Shown: positions 36,125 to 48,870 of the stretch, one piece after another
How positions within the stretch are numbered: the stretch's first letter is position 1
Layout: every line of letters starts with the position of its first letter
Assembly: GCA_951799425.1 (NCBI GenBank)
Contig: OX637407.1
Location: 21,644,981-21,708,980 of the forward strand
Direction: 5' to 3'
From: Ilex aquifolium
Taxonomy: Eukaryota > Streptophyta > Magnoliopsida > Aquifoliales > Aquifoliaceae
DNA: 64,000 nt
The notes under the pieces: model-generated
The model's database searches: none
The model's input: only the letters and a program-made list of their open reading frames with translations
Told to the model about the DNA's origin: nothing
Made by a program: the position numbers and the translations under genes

Positions 36125-36975
36125 AATGCTTCATTTTCTTCTCCAGTGAAAGCCCAACGTTTTCTTCGTTTTTGATCAGAACAAAGCCCAGGTTTATAAC
36201 TAATTTGAATGACTCAATTTGATTCAAAGTGGAACTTCATGGGCTCTAAAAGCCATGACAAAACCTTTGCAATGAATCATCTGTACCTGATAATTAATCT
36301 GGATAATTGATTTTATTTTGAATAATTTATGATCATTGATTAAAAATTATAAAATAAAAAACCTTTACATGTGGTACCGACGGTTGATTTTTATTGCAAA
36401 TAGCTTCTTCACCGACAAGATTGGCTCAATTAATGTCACAGGGTTGGCAATTGAGGGACACAATTACGGTATTAAAAAAAAAAAAAAATTACAATTTTTG
36501 TCGGTTTTTATATAAGTTTTGAGGTTCGTTTACAGTAAATAATTTTTTGAGTTAACTTACAACTTTTGAGATTTTAATTACAATAGAAAGAGGCTTCTTA
36601 AGTAATCGCTTCAAATCTGATAAAATACTTTTTTTCTTTTCTACGAAACTCCCGTCTTAGTCTTCATTTTTAAGTAGAGGATATAGATATTAAAAAAAGT
36701 AAGCACCTGACAAGTCTTTTTTTTTTAGTTTTTAAGTGGAATGTTCATTATAATGAGAAGTAGTTGCAACAATAATCAACAGTGTGACCTCCACGATTAC
36801 AATGAGTGCAGGAACGAGGACCTCCACGGTCGCCAGTTCGGTCTCCCCTGACCACCGTAATTGTTGCAGTCACCCTAAGAATTTTCAGTTTGAGATTTGT
36901 TAATTTATTGCGTGATGATGTTATTAAAAAAGATTGAACTCGTGGTATTTATTTCACTTAAGATTGAGCCTCTCT
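36125..36975. other. spacer
   Basis: A-run near 36474-36488 and a T-run near 36717-36726. No gene recognised. Confidence 0.35.
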
Positions 36976-37192
36976 ACTAGGTGTTATGCCCATGGCTTCG
37001 GCAGGTATTCACGTTCAACATATGTCTACTCTGTCCGAGATCTTTAAAGATGATTCTGCAGTATAGTTCGGTGGAGGAACTTTAGAACACCCTTGGGGAA
37101 ATGCGCTAGTTGCCGTAGCTAATCAAGTAGCTCTAGAAGCATATAGACAAGCTTGTAATGAGGGACGTGATTTTGTTTGCGAGTATAATGAA
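36976..37192 (+). pseudogene. rbcL: plastid-derived rbcL fragment (NUPT)
   Basis: About 215 bp matches the last quarter of chloroplast rbcL (Rubisco large subunit). The frame reads [23 protein letters not shown][17 protein letters not shown], [20 protein letters not shown], against the well-known rbcL stretch around GIHVWHMPALTEIFGDD and FGGGTLGHPWGN. Differences are largely G-to-A and C-to-T changes, the signature of methylated-cytosine decay after nuclear transfer. One in-frame stop. Non-functional; both sides break off into unrelated sequence. Confidence 0.92.
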
Positions 37193-38229
37193 TTTTTTTG
37201 GATAAAATTACAATTTTTGTAGTAACGTAGAATCGTTCCTAAAAATATTGCAATCGATCCTAAATTGTAAAATAATCGATTGCACATTACCAAAAAAATT
37301 ATAAAATAACCCTACAAAAATATTAAAAAAACTCATAATTTATAATGATGGTACGATATCGATTTTTTTTTTTTTTGATTACCGTAAAATTCTCCGCAAT
37401 TAAGGGTAGTCCTTGTATGCATTAAAATTCAGACAGACATGACTTTTTTGGAATCATTTGCTACTTTGATTTTGTTTTTGTTTTAATATTCTTTATGCTA
37501 AACAGAAACAGGCAACAACAAATGTTGTTGAACAAACGCGGACTATATAAACTATTTGGTAGGTGAATAAGAACATATTGAATAGTTTACACTAACTTGT
37601 TAGGTAGCTCAGAATACATAGAGTAACTAGTAACAAGTTGTGGAGCAATGTAGTCTACAGAAAAATACTGAGCTATCCTACGCTAAGTTAAATTTGTGTT
37701 TATCTATTTATAAAACAGGTTAGACGGGTCCACCTGCTTACTAAATGAACTCGCTAAAAATTTCAAACCCGTTAATTTTTGTAGTTTGTTTACTGGTTGT
37801 ATTTAGAAATGTCAAACCTATTTGTACATTTGAATATCTTCATATCGTACAAAATTCAATCCAAAATGATTAGTTGGAATCGAGGCAACAATAAATATAT
37901 AACATTTTAAACTTGAGAGGTTTAAGTATTGTATGCCTACAAACTTCAGGGCGTCTGGGTGCAATTTACTAACGGACATTGTACAGCAGAGGGCTAAGTG
38001 TTACGCGCATACAAACTTTAAGAGGTTTGTGCGTAATATTTCAAATATTAGTGGTTTTGTGTGTAATATTTCAAATATCAAGAAGTTTGAGTGATTAAAA
38101 GACAAACCTCATGGGTATAAGTGTAATTCTCTCTAATAAATTTGGTAGGTCACTAAAACATATTAAATACGAAAAAATTCAAAATATCTTATTTAATTTG
38201 TCAACCAACTCGGCCTTTATAAAAATATA

Positions 38230-38618
38230 GGTAAAATAAACTTTTAATCCCTAAAGTATGCGTATAATGTCTATTTAGTTCTCAATCTTTCAATTGTGTC
38301 TATTTAGTTCAGAAGGTTCATAATTTTATCTATGTGGTCCAATCACAAATGTCCGTCAAAAAATCAATAACGCCTCTGGTCACTCGTCAATTATGTGGAA
38401 CCAAATAGACACAAATTAAGAACTTTAAGGACCAAATAGGCACAAATTAGGAAGTTTAGGGATCAAATAGACACACAATTTTGAACCACGTGATTGACAC
38501 GTGATCAGGACTGTTAGACAGACGTTTGAGATTAGACTACGTTGATACAAATTAAGAAAAGATTGAGAATTAAATAGACACTATATACATACTTTGAGGA
38601 CTAAAAATGTATTTTACC
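38230..38618. mobile_element. MITE, 389 bp, with about 60-bp inverted ends
   Basis: Left GGTAAAATAAACTTTTAATC and inverse of right GGTAAAATACATTTTTAGTC, continuing to ATTCTCAATCTTT on both arms. The homology to duplication unit 2 stops at its left side and resumes immediately after 38618 (ACTAATAACATATCAGAT vs ACTAATTTCATATCAGAT at 42451), so unit 2 is an empty site. Confidence 0.86.
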
Positions 38619-38889
38619 ACTAATAACATATCAGATAGGGACTGCAAAAGATCACAAAGGACCACAAAATATCACAAAGGACCACAAAATATCTTGGTAT
38701 TTATCATATTCGTCCTGTACTGTCCTGGCCAAGTCCTAACTCATGTTAAAGATGAAAACCTTGGAGCCCTTCACCCTCCCCAGTCCAGTACAGGGATGAA
38801 TTTCAAATGGATGTGAAAATGTAAAAAATTATATTAATGGAGTTTCTGTGCTTCCTAAAGAAGGGTAAATCACAATTGTAAACCCAACT

Positions 38890-39005
38890 CCCCCCCCCCC
38901 CCCCCCCCCCCCTCCCCTAGTGGGAAAACAGTTGGAGTATGTTTGCTTATGGTATCTCGATGGTGATGTAGCATTTAAGCATTGAAAGTAAGGGGAGAGA
39001 AACTA

Positions 39006-39040
<35 letters not shown>

Positions 39041-39054
39041 GGGGGGGGGGGGGG
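38890..39054. repeat. C23 tract followed by (GA)n-G25 tract
   Basis: 23 C at 38890-38912 and 25 G at 39030-39054, preceded by (GA)12 from 39007. The two homopolymers are complementary and 117 bp apart. Run lengths may be affected by assembly. Confidence 0.9.
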
Positions 39055-42000
39055 ACTGTCCATTTTGTGTCATCTGCAAATTAGATTGCAACTGCTTGGG
39101 CATGTGTCATGTGAAGTGTTAGGAAGGTTTTGTTTTCATGAAAGGGTGACCACTTACCAGACAGATTTCAACAGATATTCACGAAAATTGTAGTTAAACA
39201 TATCTGTATGACAAACACTTCGCAATACATTCTTGAAAAAAAAATTGGGGATTCAGAAAATTTTATCTGCCTTTCGAGTGCAGATGACATTATACCTACA
39301 AAAATGGAACTCACGTTCATAACTTCATACAATTACACGTTCAACCATGCACGTTGTACGAATCATTGGTGAAATGGACGTGAAACTATGAAGCACAAAT
39401 ATATACTCTTTAAGATCGATATATTTATATTGGATATGACTCGTCGAATACTCGAGGATATTTATCGGATACGCACCATACGTACTCGAAAATAAAGAAA
39501 ATATGTGGATATTTTATAGATACTTCTGTATATATAGCAATATATATATAATATTTTTTTTTTAATCTTTTCCCTCTCCATTCAAATTCACATATAATAC
39601 AATACATCAATAAAAATTTATGATTTTGAAGACAATGCAAATTAAATGTTAATTCTAATTCCTTTAATACCACGAGGAGACGATATATATCTTTTCTTAA
39701 GTAAGAATTGCAATTTTTTACTTGTTATTGTAAAAGAATTACTAAAAAAAATTATAACTATAAAGTTCTTAAATAATAATAAAAATATAAAATATATTTT
39801 ACCATAGACATATCCTAGCTGTGTCCATGTATATATATATATTTTTTAAATTCTGTCATATTGTTGTATCCATATAGCATTGTACCCGTCCGTATCCATA
39901 CTTTTTAGACGTCAAAACTCCCTCAGACACATACAGTTGGTTCATTCATAGAACTAGAAGAAACAAATCAATGGTTGATGAACTCATGCTCAGCACACCA
40001 GGTGCCCCTTTTTGCCTACCTTGAGCTTTTCTGCTACAAAAAAGTGAAAAAACTTTCAGTGATGAGCTATTTGACAAAATCCCATTTGAAGCATATCTCC
40101 TTTGATTATGTTGTTTATTCAAATCCAATAAGCTTGGCAAAAAAATTGAAGTCTTAAGAGGGAAATAGCAATTCCCTGTTGTCTGGTAGGAGCTATACAA
40201 TGGGATCCATCTAACCAGATAACAATTCCCTGTTATATCACAACTTGGCTAGTGTGAAGTCATTTTAAATATTTAACAATATCATTCTTACACAAATGCA
40301 CATAAAATAGGCAATCCAACCAAACTAACGGAAGTTCTTCACACGCAATCAACGACATAGTTTATCTACACGCAACCAACGTCAACGATCGAATGACCGA
40401 CCAACATCGTGGAACATAGTGTCTTGTATTCAATCATAAATAGATTATGGTAGTGTAACGTGGTATGAACGAAAATATGAGTTTCATAATGAGTCCATTA
40501 AAACTCATAACCCATTAGGCTATGATGGCTATGTAATTACTGGGTCTGCAACATATAATCCGCCTTCTGTTGCTCATATCGAACGGACACTAAGGTGTCG
40601 AGTGTTCTATGAGAAATGTTGTGAGCTTAAAGTATATTGTTATTGGTATGATTTATCGGTTCCAAAGACACGTTCGGCTGAAATATACCATTAATGACGA
40701 GATTATAGCAAGACTTGAACGTAAAAATGATAAGATACAATGTTGACTGGATTGTTTTCATGCAATAAAAAATGCAAAAATTGATCATTTTGATCTTGAT
40801 AGTGTTTAGAGGATCTGTTACTTATTTTTGATCCTGAACTTTTGATTTTGCTAATTCATGACTTGACGAGGACTTCGAAAATTTTCTTCCAGCTAGTTTA
40901 TGTGTACGTGATAAACCGCTATGTTATTATGAACATGACCCACATTAATAAAAGACTATTTTATGCAGTGTCATGCAATAAAATTTTAGTGTTTATCCAT
41001 AAGTAACATTTTTTAATAGAATTATTAATTTTAAACGTTGAATGGTTAAGATGGACATAAAACGACCATTTGACGCACCATGTCGGTAAAATGGCAACGA
41101 AATCATTCTCAATGGCCATTTACAAGTTTGGCTAAAACGGGTCATGTAGGCATCATTTAAAATGACGTTATGTGGTCCGTGGGTTTGGTGAATAACTCAA
41201 ATTAGCACCATGATACAACTACTTCATGTCCTTGTTTCCTAATAACAAGCACCCAACAACTCCTCTTTGAGATGTTTTACGGACTGCCACTATGGCAAGG
41301 AAACGTATTTAGTCTCACTGTTCAGCTAGCGTAGGGGTGATTCAAATGAAGGTAACATCTGATCCAAACAAATTAAGCCTCCATTTCTTCCATTTTCAGT
41401 CCATCTCCATTTCTTCCATTTTCGGATTACGGTATTGAAGGCGGTACTATACCAAAATTTACGAAAGTTATAATTTTTTAAGATGTACTATTATGATCGA
41501 TCAAATTACAACTGATTCAAGTAATTCTTGATCGATTATAATATTTCATCATCGATCATAAATTATATCTCAATCAATTGTACGTGGTGGGTTCCACATA
41601 CGAACATGGATTCCTGTCAATTAGCTCTTACCCACCTACCTATAGGTGGCCCTTGTACTGTGTGTACAGCCTTGTTATCACCATTATATTAACTCAGACT
41701 AAGACAACTTTTTGGGAATCACTTGCTGCTATTTATTCTTAATGACAAACAGCCAACAACGTATGTTTGTCAACAAATGCAGGCTGTATAAACTATTTGG
41801 TAAATCATTGGTGACAAATCAAAAAAGGAGTATAAAAAACTTATATCAACTACATTTACTAATAAACTGGTGCCTTGATTGATTGATATCCATGATTTAC
41901 TGATAGTATAGTGTGCATCTTGAGTTTAAGTGGAAACCACAAGTCTAAAAGAGGCCTGGAATGGTTCTCAACTATAATGACAAAAATTTAAATACTGTGT

Positions 42001-43202
42001 TTTTATAAACTTTTAAGAAACTTTTGATTTTTGCTTTTTACTTCTTCCTTGCAGGTTTTCGATTCGTTATTCCTTTTTTTATTTTTTGATCAAGCACTAT
42101 TACAATACAGGAGGATGACGAAGTTCGAACCCGCGACTTTAAGGTCCAACAACACGGTGGTCTTTAAGCCAACCTTCTCAACTATTCCATTTATAACAGT
42201 AAACATAGGACACTAAAGAGAGAGATTATACAAATTTTAGCAGGCTGTAGCACTATATGCAAACTTTGTCTAAATGGGCCACTTGGAATCTTTATTCTAA
42301 CTGACAAACAGAAAACACAAATTTTTTTTTTTCTACATAAACTACTTGGTAGGTCACTAAAACATATTGAATATATACGTAAAGTACGGACTATAAGACA
42401 TCAAATAAGTTCCTCAACAAACTCAGACTACATAAACTATTTCGAAAATCACTAATTTCATATCAGATAGGGACTATAGAATTTCATATTACGACGAGTA
42501 ATTCTTTGGTATTTATTCGCCCGTGTGCTAGTCAAGGACTAATTCACATTCTATTCATGAAAATTTAGGAGCTCTTTCAACCCCCCGCCCCCCCCCCCCC
42601 CCCAAAAAAAAAAAAAAGAAGACAGCGCACGGTTGAGAGTAGAATATGATATGGATGTAAAAATTTACATAATCCAAGTCCTCAAATGACAATTTGATCG
42701 AACTAAAAAACAGATTGTATTCGATGCATAACTCTCCCGTCTAATGCAAAATCTTAGAGAAGTGAGTTGTAAATAATATATAAATCAGCCTCATCAAGGA
42801 GTTAACACACCAAGCCTTCCCAATTTCTCATTAAACATAACATGTAACTGGCCAAGAGTTCCAACAACAATAATCTAAAGACCAGAAAAGTTCTATATGG
42901 GTATCACATTCTTCACGAGGAAGTTACTATGTAGCTAACTATTGTCTACATTATTAAAAAAAAAAAAAAAAACCTAGTCTCTACACAAATCAATAATCTA
43001 CCACGTTGAGAACTTGAAGTGAAAGCATAAAAGGTTGCACAGATTATCGATTTACAGGGAAGGTACCAAATACATGAAGTATGATCAACATTATTCGTAT
43101 CGTGGATCCAGTTAGTATGTGGTACTGATACAGGTACATATTTCCTTTGATAGTGGTGCAATGAGAGTACACTATGGAGTGACATACAATGTTTTGGGTC
43201 AC

Positions 43203-43560
43203 GGCTCACTTATTTATTTTTATCAAGATCGGTGTATCTTGTGATTTGTGTGTTCGATGAACAATTAATGAAACAGAATAATATAAGAATACGAGAATTT
43301 ACCTGGTTCAGCAATTTGCTTTTGTCCACGATCCTAGAGCGGTTGTCTTGTTTTTTATTCCACGCTGAATTAAGGTTACAACTTAATTTATATATATTAC
43401 AATCCCAATTAGGGCATCTCGAAGGCACGTGTTTATCCATACTCACGCTCCGACAATCCTAATTATTCGCTCAGACTCTGACAACTGACCCATTATCCTC
43501 TTGAGTCTGGTGTAACTCTCTATACTTTGAATATGAGCCACCTATCCCAACAGTGTAATC
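43203..43560. repeat. LTR-like block inside the unit-2-only segment
   Basis: ACGAGAATTTACCTGGTTCA and GTCCACGATCCTAGAGCGG resemble plant LTR leader sequence. It lies in the part of unit 2 with no partner in unit 1, so it may be an insertion. Borders not found. Confidence 0.35.
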
Positions 43561-44830
43561 AATAGAAATTTTTTTTTTTTGTATAATTATAAACTCATAC
43601 CCACGTAGTCACATAAAAATCAATTTGTTATATATCAGTTAAAAGAGCACCAAAGTAAATTGCGGTCTACAACAACAACAACGTACCAACCAATCATTGT
43701 GAAAATTATAGCCAATTAAGACAAAAATCAAATCAGAATAGATCAAAATATATGTTTCGAACTACCTAAATCGTAAGTAAATTTGGGATTTAACTTGCAA
43801 TTTGGTGAAAAAGCTTGAGGTAACGTGTGATTCTGGTATTCCTTGGTTTATATAGCATTGAAGCATCCAAAGTATTGAGAGAGAGAGAGTGGAATTGCCC
43901 ATTTGGTGCTCACTTGCCTTTCGAATGAAGACGACATCCTATCTACCGAATTGGAATTTACTGTCATGTTCATGCTGGAACTCCACTTGCCTTTCGAAAG
44001 AAGGACTTTTGGACTCGTGGCGAATAACTAAATTCGAGATTCGTGCAATTACGTTCTAACTACGAACATTGTGCCGACCAATCCATTTGTTGCGAAGCTC
44101 AAATTTAACACTTCGAGATATTAACTAATAAAATTTAATCATCTAAACTATCCTAATTAGTTGCTCGAGAGGAATTAAGTGCGATGTTTGGTGGATTAAG
44201 GTTGGGCACTATGCTAAAAATCTCTAATATGGTTTATAAGTTGGCAAGATGTACAAATCATTCTCCTCTATGCACCTAAATTAGAGGTAGATAGATGATA
44301 ATCGACAACCCCTTCCCATCACACGCTCTTAATTTGAACCCGTGGTTAGAAAGTAAACTCGGGATTCGTGTCTAACCACCGACGATATATCTGCAAACAT
44401 GCCATATACCTACACTCGTTTCATATTAAAAAACAAATCAATTGTTGAAGTCATGCTCAGCACACCATGTGTTTCCCTTTTTGCCTACCTTGAGCTTTTC
44501 TGCTACAAAAAAGTGTAAAGCTTTTTAAGTGATGAGCTATTTCCCACAATCCCTTTTGGAGCATATCCCCTTGATTATGCTGTTTATCCAAATACATTAA
44601 GTTTAGACATATATTTGAAGCCTTTTCTATATTAGAAATACATGAGATACTTGCTAGGTCTTTGGAAAAGTTAAAAAAATAAAAGTAAGCACTACATCAA
44701 CTTTATTTTGGGTGGGGTTAAGAAGATTCAGGACCTTTAAGGTCTTGTTGCCTCAGTAAGTGGTTGTTACAGATAGAATAAGCACTAAATCAACTTTATT
44801 TTGATCAGAACTTAGGAAGTTTTAACTTCA

Positions 44831-44860
44831 TGAGAGAGGGAGAGGGAGAGGGAGAGGGAG
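44831..44860 (+). repeat. (GAGAGG)n microsatellite
   Basis: GAGAGGGAGAGGGAGAGGGA pattern, about five units. Confidence 0.9.
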
Positions 44861-45765
44861 ATGCTATTTGTACCTACTTTGTACCCTCTGAGATGTTGTA
44901 AGGACTGCTACAAATTAAATGCAATTAAATTTTCTAGGTATACACCTAACAGGAACAGCAAATTTGTCCTGTGTTTTTGGCTGGTAGTGTTGGTCATCAA
45001 AATTCAGTAGGAGTTATTTAGGTCCCACAGCTCAGGGTAGGGATGATTCAAATGAACCTAAAAAAACGAACACACTCCTGGTTTTAAAATTTTATGTAAA
45101 ATATGATTACAAACACTACATGTACGTGCATGGGTGTTGAAATAAGTTCCGAGTTTGTTATCCTGGCCGTGTAACTTTTGAGATTAATCAATGCACGTGA
45201 TTTATAAGCAAATGCATACATCCTGAGTTTATATTGTTATTACGAATTCAAAAAACGCGTAATTTTCCCATAACAAAAACAATTATTTCAAACTCAGAAT
45301 ATCTAAAACAATAATGAAAATCGGTAATACCCTCGTTTTCAACATGTTTTTTCCGAGCCATGAAAATTTGTAAGATCCACTGCATGATTTGCAGGATTTT
45401 GTGCCCATGATGCTTGTATATAATAACTATCATCCATGGCAGTAAATAAGATTTATAGTTCATGGGTCTCAAGATTCTGCATAATTTCATTAAAAAACCA
45501 AAACAAATCAAGCATAATAATAAATGTTCTGACAGAATAAATAACCAGATCAAAATTTGCTAAGTCTTATAAAAATTGGCTAGTGACATGGCTGAGATTC
45601 ATCAAGGCACAAGGAAAGAAAGCAGGAAAAAGAAAGCTTAGTTGGAATAGAGTGGATGAAAAAAATTGCAGACTACACACCTCACAATAACTTCTGATCC
45701 GCACTTCGTTTCTGTTTATTCCATTTTCAGTCATCGCCATTTTCTTCCATTTTCGGATCCCCATA

Positions 45766-46373
45766 CGTATACCTCAATGTCGATGACTCAACCACAAAAA
45801 CCAGCACAAGTTGCATTTCTACTAGCTACAATCGTATGTCAATGGAATTGATCCCATAGTGGACTACCACAAGCATGGTGCTTTAATTCGAGTGAGAATG
45901 AATGGGAACGAAAGAATAAAAGTTTTCTCAGAATCGATACCAAGAGTGAGTTTGAATTTCCCGTTTACCACTTAGACCACATTACCAGGAACACATGCAT
46001 TGCTGTACTCGTCTCCAAGCCACCAAACCCTTCAAAATTTTCCACTTACTCACTATCCATCAGGAATAATTAATCCTTATTATATAGTTATTTGACAAAA
46101 AGTACATTCTGATATCAATAATCTCAAGATAATTCCCACATGGTATCAAATCCTTCAAGCAGTATGCAGGGTATAATTAGATTCTGTTCCCACATGAATT
46201 TGTCGTTTCACACCTAAAAAAGTTGATCACAATCCAAATAAAAACACAAAGATCACGCAATTATTTCCAGTGAATCTCATTCTTCAATTTCCATATCATT
46301 ACAATCTTCAGTAGTCAAAACAACTAGCAATACAACAAGAAAGGAATATGCTTCTGCCAATTCTGATTCTCAA
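45766..46373. other. spacer
   Basis: No gene, RNA or repeat structure that I can support. Confidence 0.4.
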
Positions 46374-46592
46374 TTTTTTTTTTCAATGGTTAGGTATATT
46401 CGGACTAGTTTACGCATACCTCGACTAATTCCCTTACCGGTCCGGTCAAAAGCAGATCATCCACATTAACACTAGAGTATTCATGAGAGATAAATCTCTC
46501 ATAGCTTGACTACAAGGAATTGCCAAAACTCGAATTTAAGATGTTTGACTTTACAACTCGTCTCTATTTCCACTTGAGCTACCTCAAGGTTC
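46374..46592 (-). repeat. tRNA-derived SINE, family 1
   Basis: Minus-strand copy. The plus strand shows T-run, ATGGTTAGGTATATTCGGAC, TTTACGCATACCTCGACTAA, CATGAGAGATAAATCTCTCA and ends CCACTTGAGCTACCTC, the complement of the tRNA-like head GAGGTAGCTCAAGTGG. Its A box is intact. Confidence 0.82.
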
Positions 46593-47459
46593 AATTCTCA
46601 TGTTTTGTATGAAATCATTTGGATTCCACTAAAAAAAGTGGAAAAAAATTAAAACAGGAAAAGAAATTGATACTGACACAGCCATTTGTGTAGCATCTAC
46701 ACTTCCAAAACTGAGATTTACCATGGAAGAAACAAACCACTCTGCCAAAAAAAAACCTGAGATAGACAATACTGGCCGGATGCTTAACCATACAGCCACT
46801 GAATTACACTATTTGGAATTGGAAGATAGATAAATGCATGAAAAATGCCACTAATATTGTAAAGGAAGTTTCTAGCATTCTAAACTCTTTCTTTGCCATC
46901 TTTGAAAATGACTACTGCAGTCAAACTAAGCAAAAACGAAGGCTATTTCAACATTATTAGCAATATGGACTAAGAAATTTGGCCACCAAACCAAAACCCT
47001 ACAATGGTTTCATATTCTTCACTACCTAATCAAGACTAAATAGTCATCCCTATATAACGACAATTCAGGCGTGAAACTCCATTATCCACACATTTTTCTC
47101 CATATATTCCACTACGCTGAACCTTTTTTGACAAGGAAAAGAGTTTTGATCTCACTCTTTATGAGTGGAAAGGCTCTTTTACTGAAAAATCCCGGGTTAT
47201 GACAATCAGTTGCGCATTCAAAGAATTTAATCAAAAAACAGGAACACTAAAATGCAAACAAAGATCAAAAAACCAAATTTCTACTTATTATTTCAAGGTA
47301 GAAAACCTCAAAGGTTTACATTTACATTTATTCATGAGGTGCAATTCGAATGACCTCGACTCAAACCTAAAACGAAAACATAGGAAACAAAGACACCAAC
47401 AACAAACTTGAAAACCAAATTAGGATACTAAACAGAACGCTCCCATAATCCATATCAAT
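46593..47459. other. 3' flank of the At4g22758-like gene
   Basis: Likely contains its 3' UTR (read leftward). A short open frame at 47199-47411 is not recognised. Confidence 0.4.
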
Positions 47460-48066
47460 TCAATGCGAAGATATCTTAGGATTCAGAGACTTGTTGAACC
47501 ATGCTTTCCAGCTGCTAGACCCTTTTCTAACCAAAGGAGTGGCCGCCGATTTTCCTTCATCAACAGCATTTTCTGTCTGTGGCTTCTTGCACAGCATAAA
47601 ATTCCGAACCCCCATCGACCCAATTGTCTCCCAAGGACTCAGAGCTGCCAACAAAACGAACAAATCAATCCATTTAAAAATCAACACATGACAACCCACA
47701 TAAAATTGTGTCAATAGCTAAATAAATTGCATGAATCAATTGGATAATTCAACGAAAAAACCTCAATTATAGCATAAAAAGGTAAAAAATTTATAGAAAA
47801 CAGAGGATAAAGTCAATGATATTCAATTTATTACCTTCAGTTCCGGCATTGGGGCAATAGAGAACAAATTTGTTGAGATCAGAGCCGAGAATCGGAAGGC
47901 GACCCTCACGAGCATATGATTTCAAGGCAGTATCAATAACAGCAGCAACAAGCTCCTCCTCATTAACCACAAATCGGATCGGGCCTGCGCTTCCTAGCAC
48001 GGTGATGCTAATCAAGAGCCTGTTGCCCTTACCAGCCTGGTTCTTCTTCTGTTTGTAAAGCAACAT
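47460..48066 (-). CDS. At4g22758-like small plant protein, two exons, 138 aa
   Basis: Exon 1 is 48066-47835, exon 2 is 47644-47460 (417 nt with stop). The intron has a GT donor (GAAG|GTAATA) and AG acceptor (GGCAG|CTCTG), and the split codon gives Ala at residue 78. Protein: MLLYKQKKNQ start, SAGPIRFVVNEEELVAAVID at 26-45, SYAREGRLPILGSDLNKFVL at 50-69, LSPWETIG just after the junction, then a basic Ser/Lys-rich tail ending WFNKSLNPKISSH. This is the plant family that includes Arabidopsis At4g22758, which I recall as a domain of unknown function (DUF7054). No signal peptide or membrane helix. Molecular role unknown. A CT/AC-rich leader upstream (48350-48480) fits a 5' UTR or promoter. Confidence 0.9.
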
Positions 48067-48353
48067 CTTTGAAAATCAAAATTTTCTTGTTCTTTTGTTT
48101 TTTTTTTTTTTCTGATTTTTATGCCAAAAAATGAATAATTAACAGAAAAAAAAATGAGATTTGATGGAATAACACAAGGCGGTCGAAGGCAATGGTGGTG
48201 GTATGGATTCAGGGGTCGACGCCGAGGCAGCGGTAGTACCAGCCTTCCTTGCAAGATCCAAAGCAGAAAGAGGACGATACAGAAATCCCCCTTCTCGGGT
48301 TAGAGGGGGAGATCATTAACCAATTCCTCAAGATTTCCACCATTCACAATGGA

Positions 48354-48354
<1 letters not shown>

Positions 48355-48389
<35 letters not shown>

Positions 48390-48438
48390 TGGGTGAGAGA
48401 GGGAGAGATGGGGAGAGAGAGAGAGAGGTAGAGGGAGA

Positions 48439-48480
<42 letters not shown>
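48355..48480 (-). repeat. (AC)n and (CT)n microsatellites in the leader/promoter of the At4g22758-like gene
   Basis: Plus strand: (GT)15 at about 48356-48386, then (GA)-rich runs to about 48476. On the gene's strand these are CT and AC repeats 290-410 bp before the start codon. Confidence 0.88.
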
Positions 48481-48481
<1 letters not shown>

Positions 48482-48870
48482 AACGCCAGATGGGTATGGG
48501 AGAGGAGAGAGAAAGAAGAGATGGTTAAGGAATAGGTGTTGCCGTGGGATTTATAAAGAAGATTTCAGGCAAAAGGGTTATTGGGGGGCTAGGGTTTGTT
48601 CTTAGGAGTTGTGAAGAGTTCTGGTAAATTCAACTGACCCTTTTCGAATCTCTCTCTCACCGACCCGTTTGCCAACTCCTTGCCTTCTCACATCTGTCCT
48701 CTTGAATCTTCTTAATTTCTAATTTTATCAATTTCAAAAAAAATTGAAAAATATAACATAAAAATTGTTAAATTTTGCTAAATACATGGATTTGAAGAAA
48801 CCAGCAAAGAGGATTTAAATCTATTTTTGGGTTGTAACATCAAATATAGCAAACTCAGGCATTTCATAAT
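48481..48870. other. upstream flank
   Basis: Probable promoter region of the minus-strand gene. No clear motif beyond the microsatellites. Confidence 0.35.

Larger units (their letters stand above)
37400..41440. repeat. tandem duplication, unit 1
   Basis: Colinear with 41640-45765: 37430-37475, 37500-37565, 38619-38650, 38755-38830, 38965-39015, 39268-39320, 39965-40160, 41255-41350 and 41375-41430 each match the second unit in the same order and orientation. It contains a MITE (38230-38618), a 23-base C-run (38890-38912) and a (GA)n-G25 tract (39007-39054). No gene is evident. Confidence 0.82.
41640..45765. repeat. tandem duplication, unit 2
   Basis: Second copy of 37400-41440, in direct orientation and separated from it by only about 200 bp. 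It carries about 1.1 kb (about 42700-43820) absent from unit 1 and a C16-A14 tract at 42588-42617. The best-preserved block is 44430-44625. No gene is evident; the open frames at 45248-45553 and 43210-43462 match nothing known. Confidence 0.8.

Noticed and set aside
45248-45553. 101-codon hydrophobic open frame (-)
   Set aside because: AT-rich chance ORF with no family match, in the duplicated non-coding unit.
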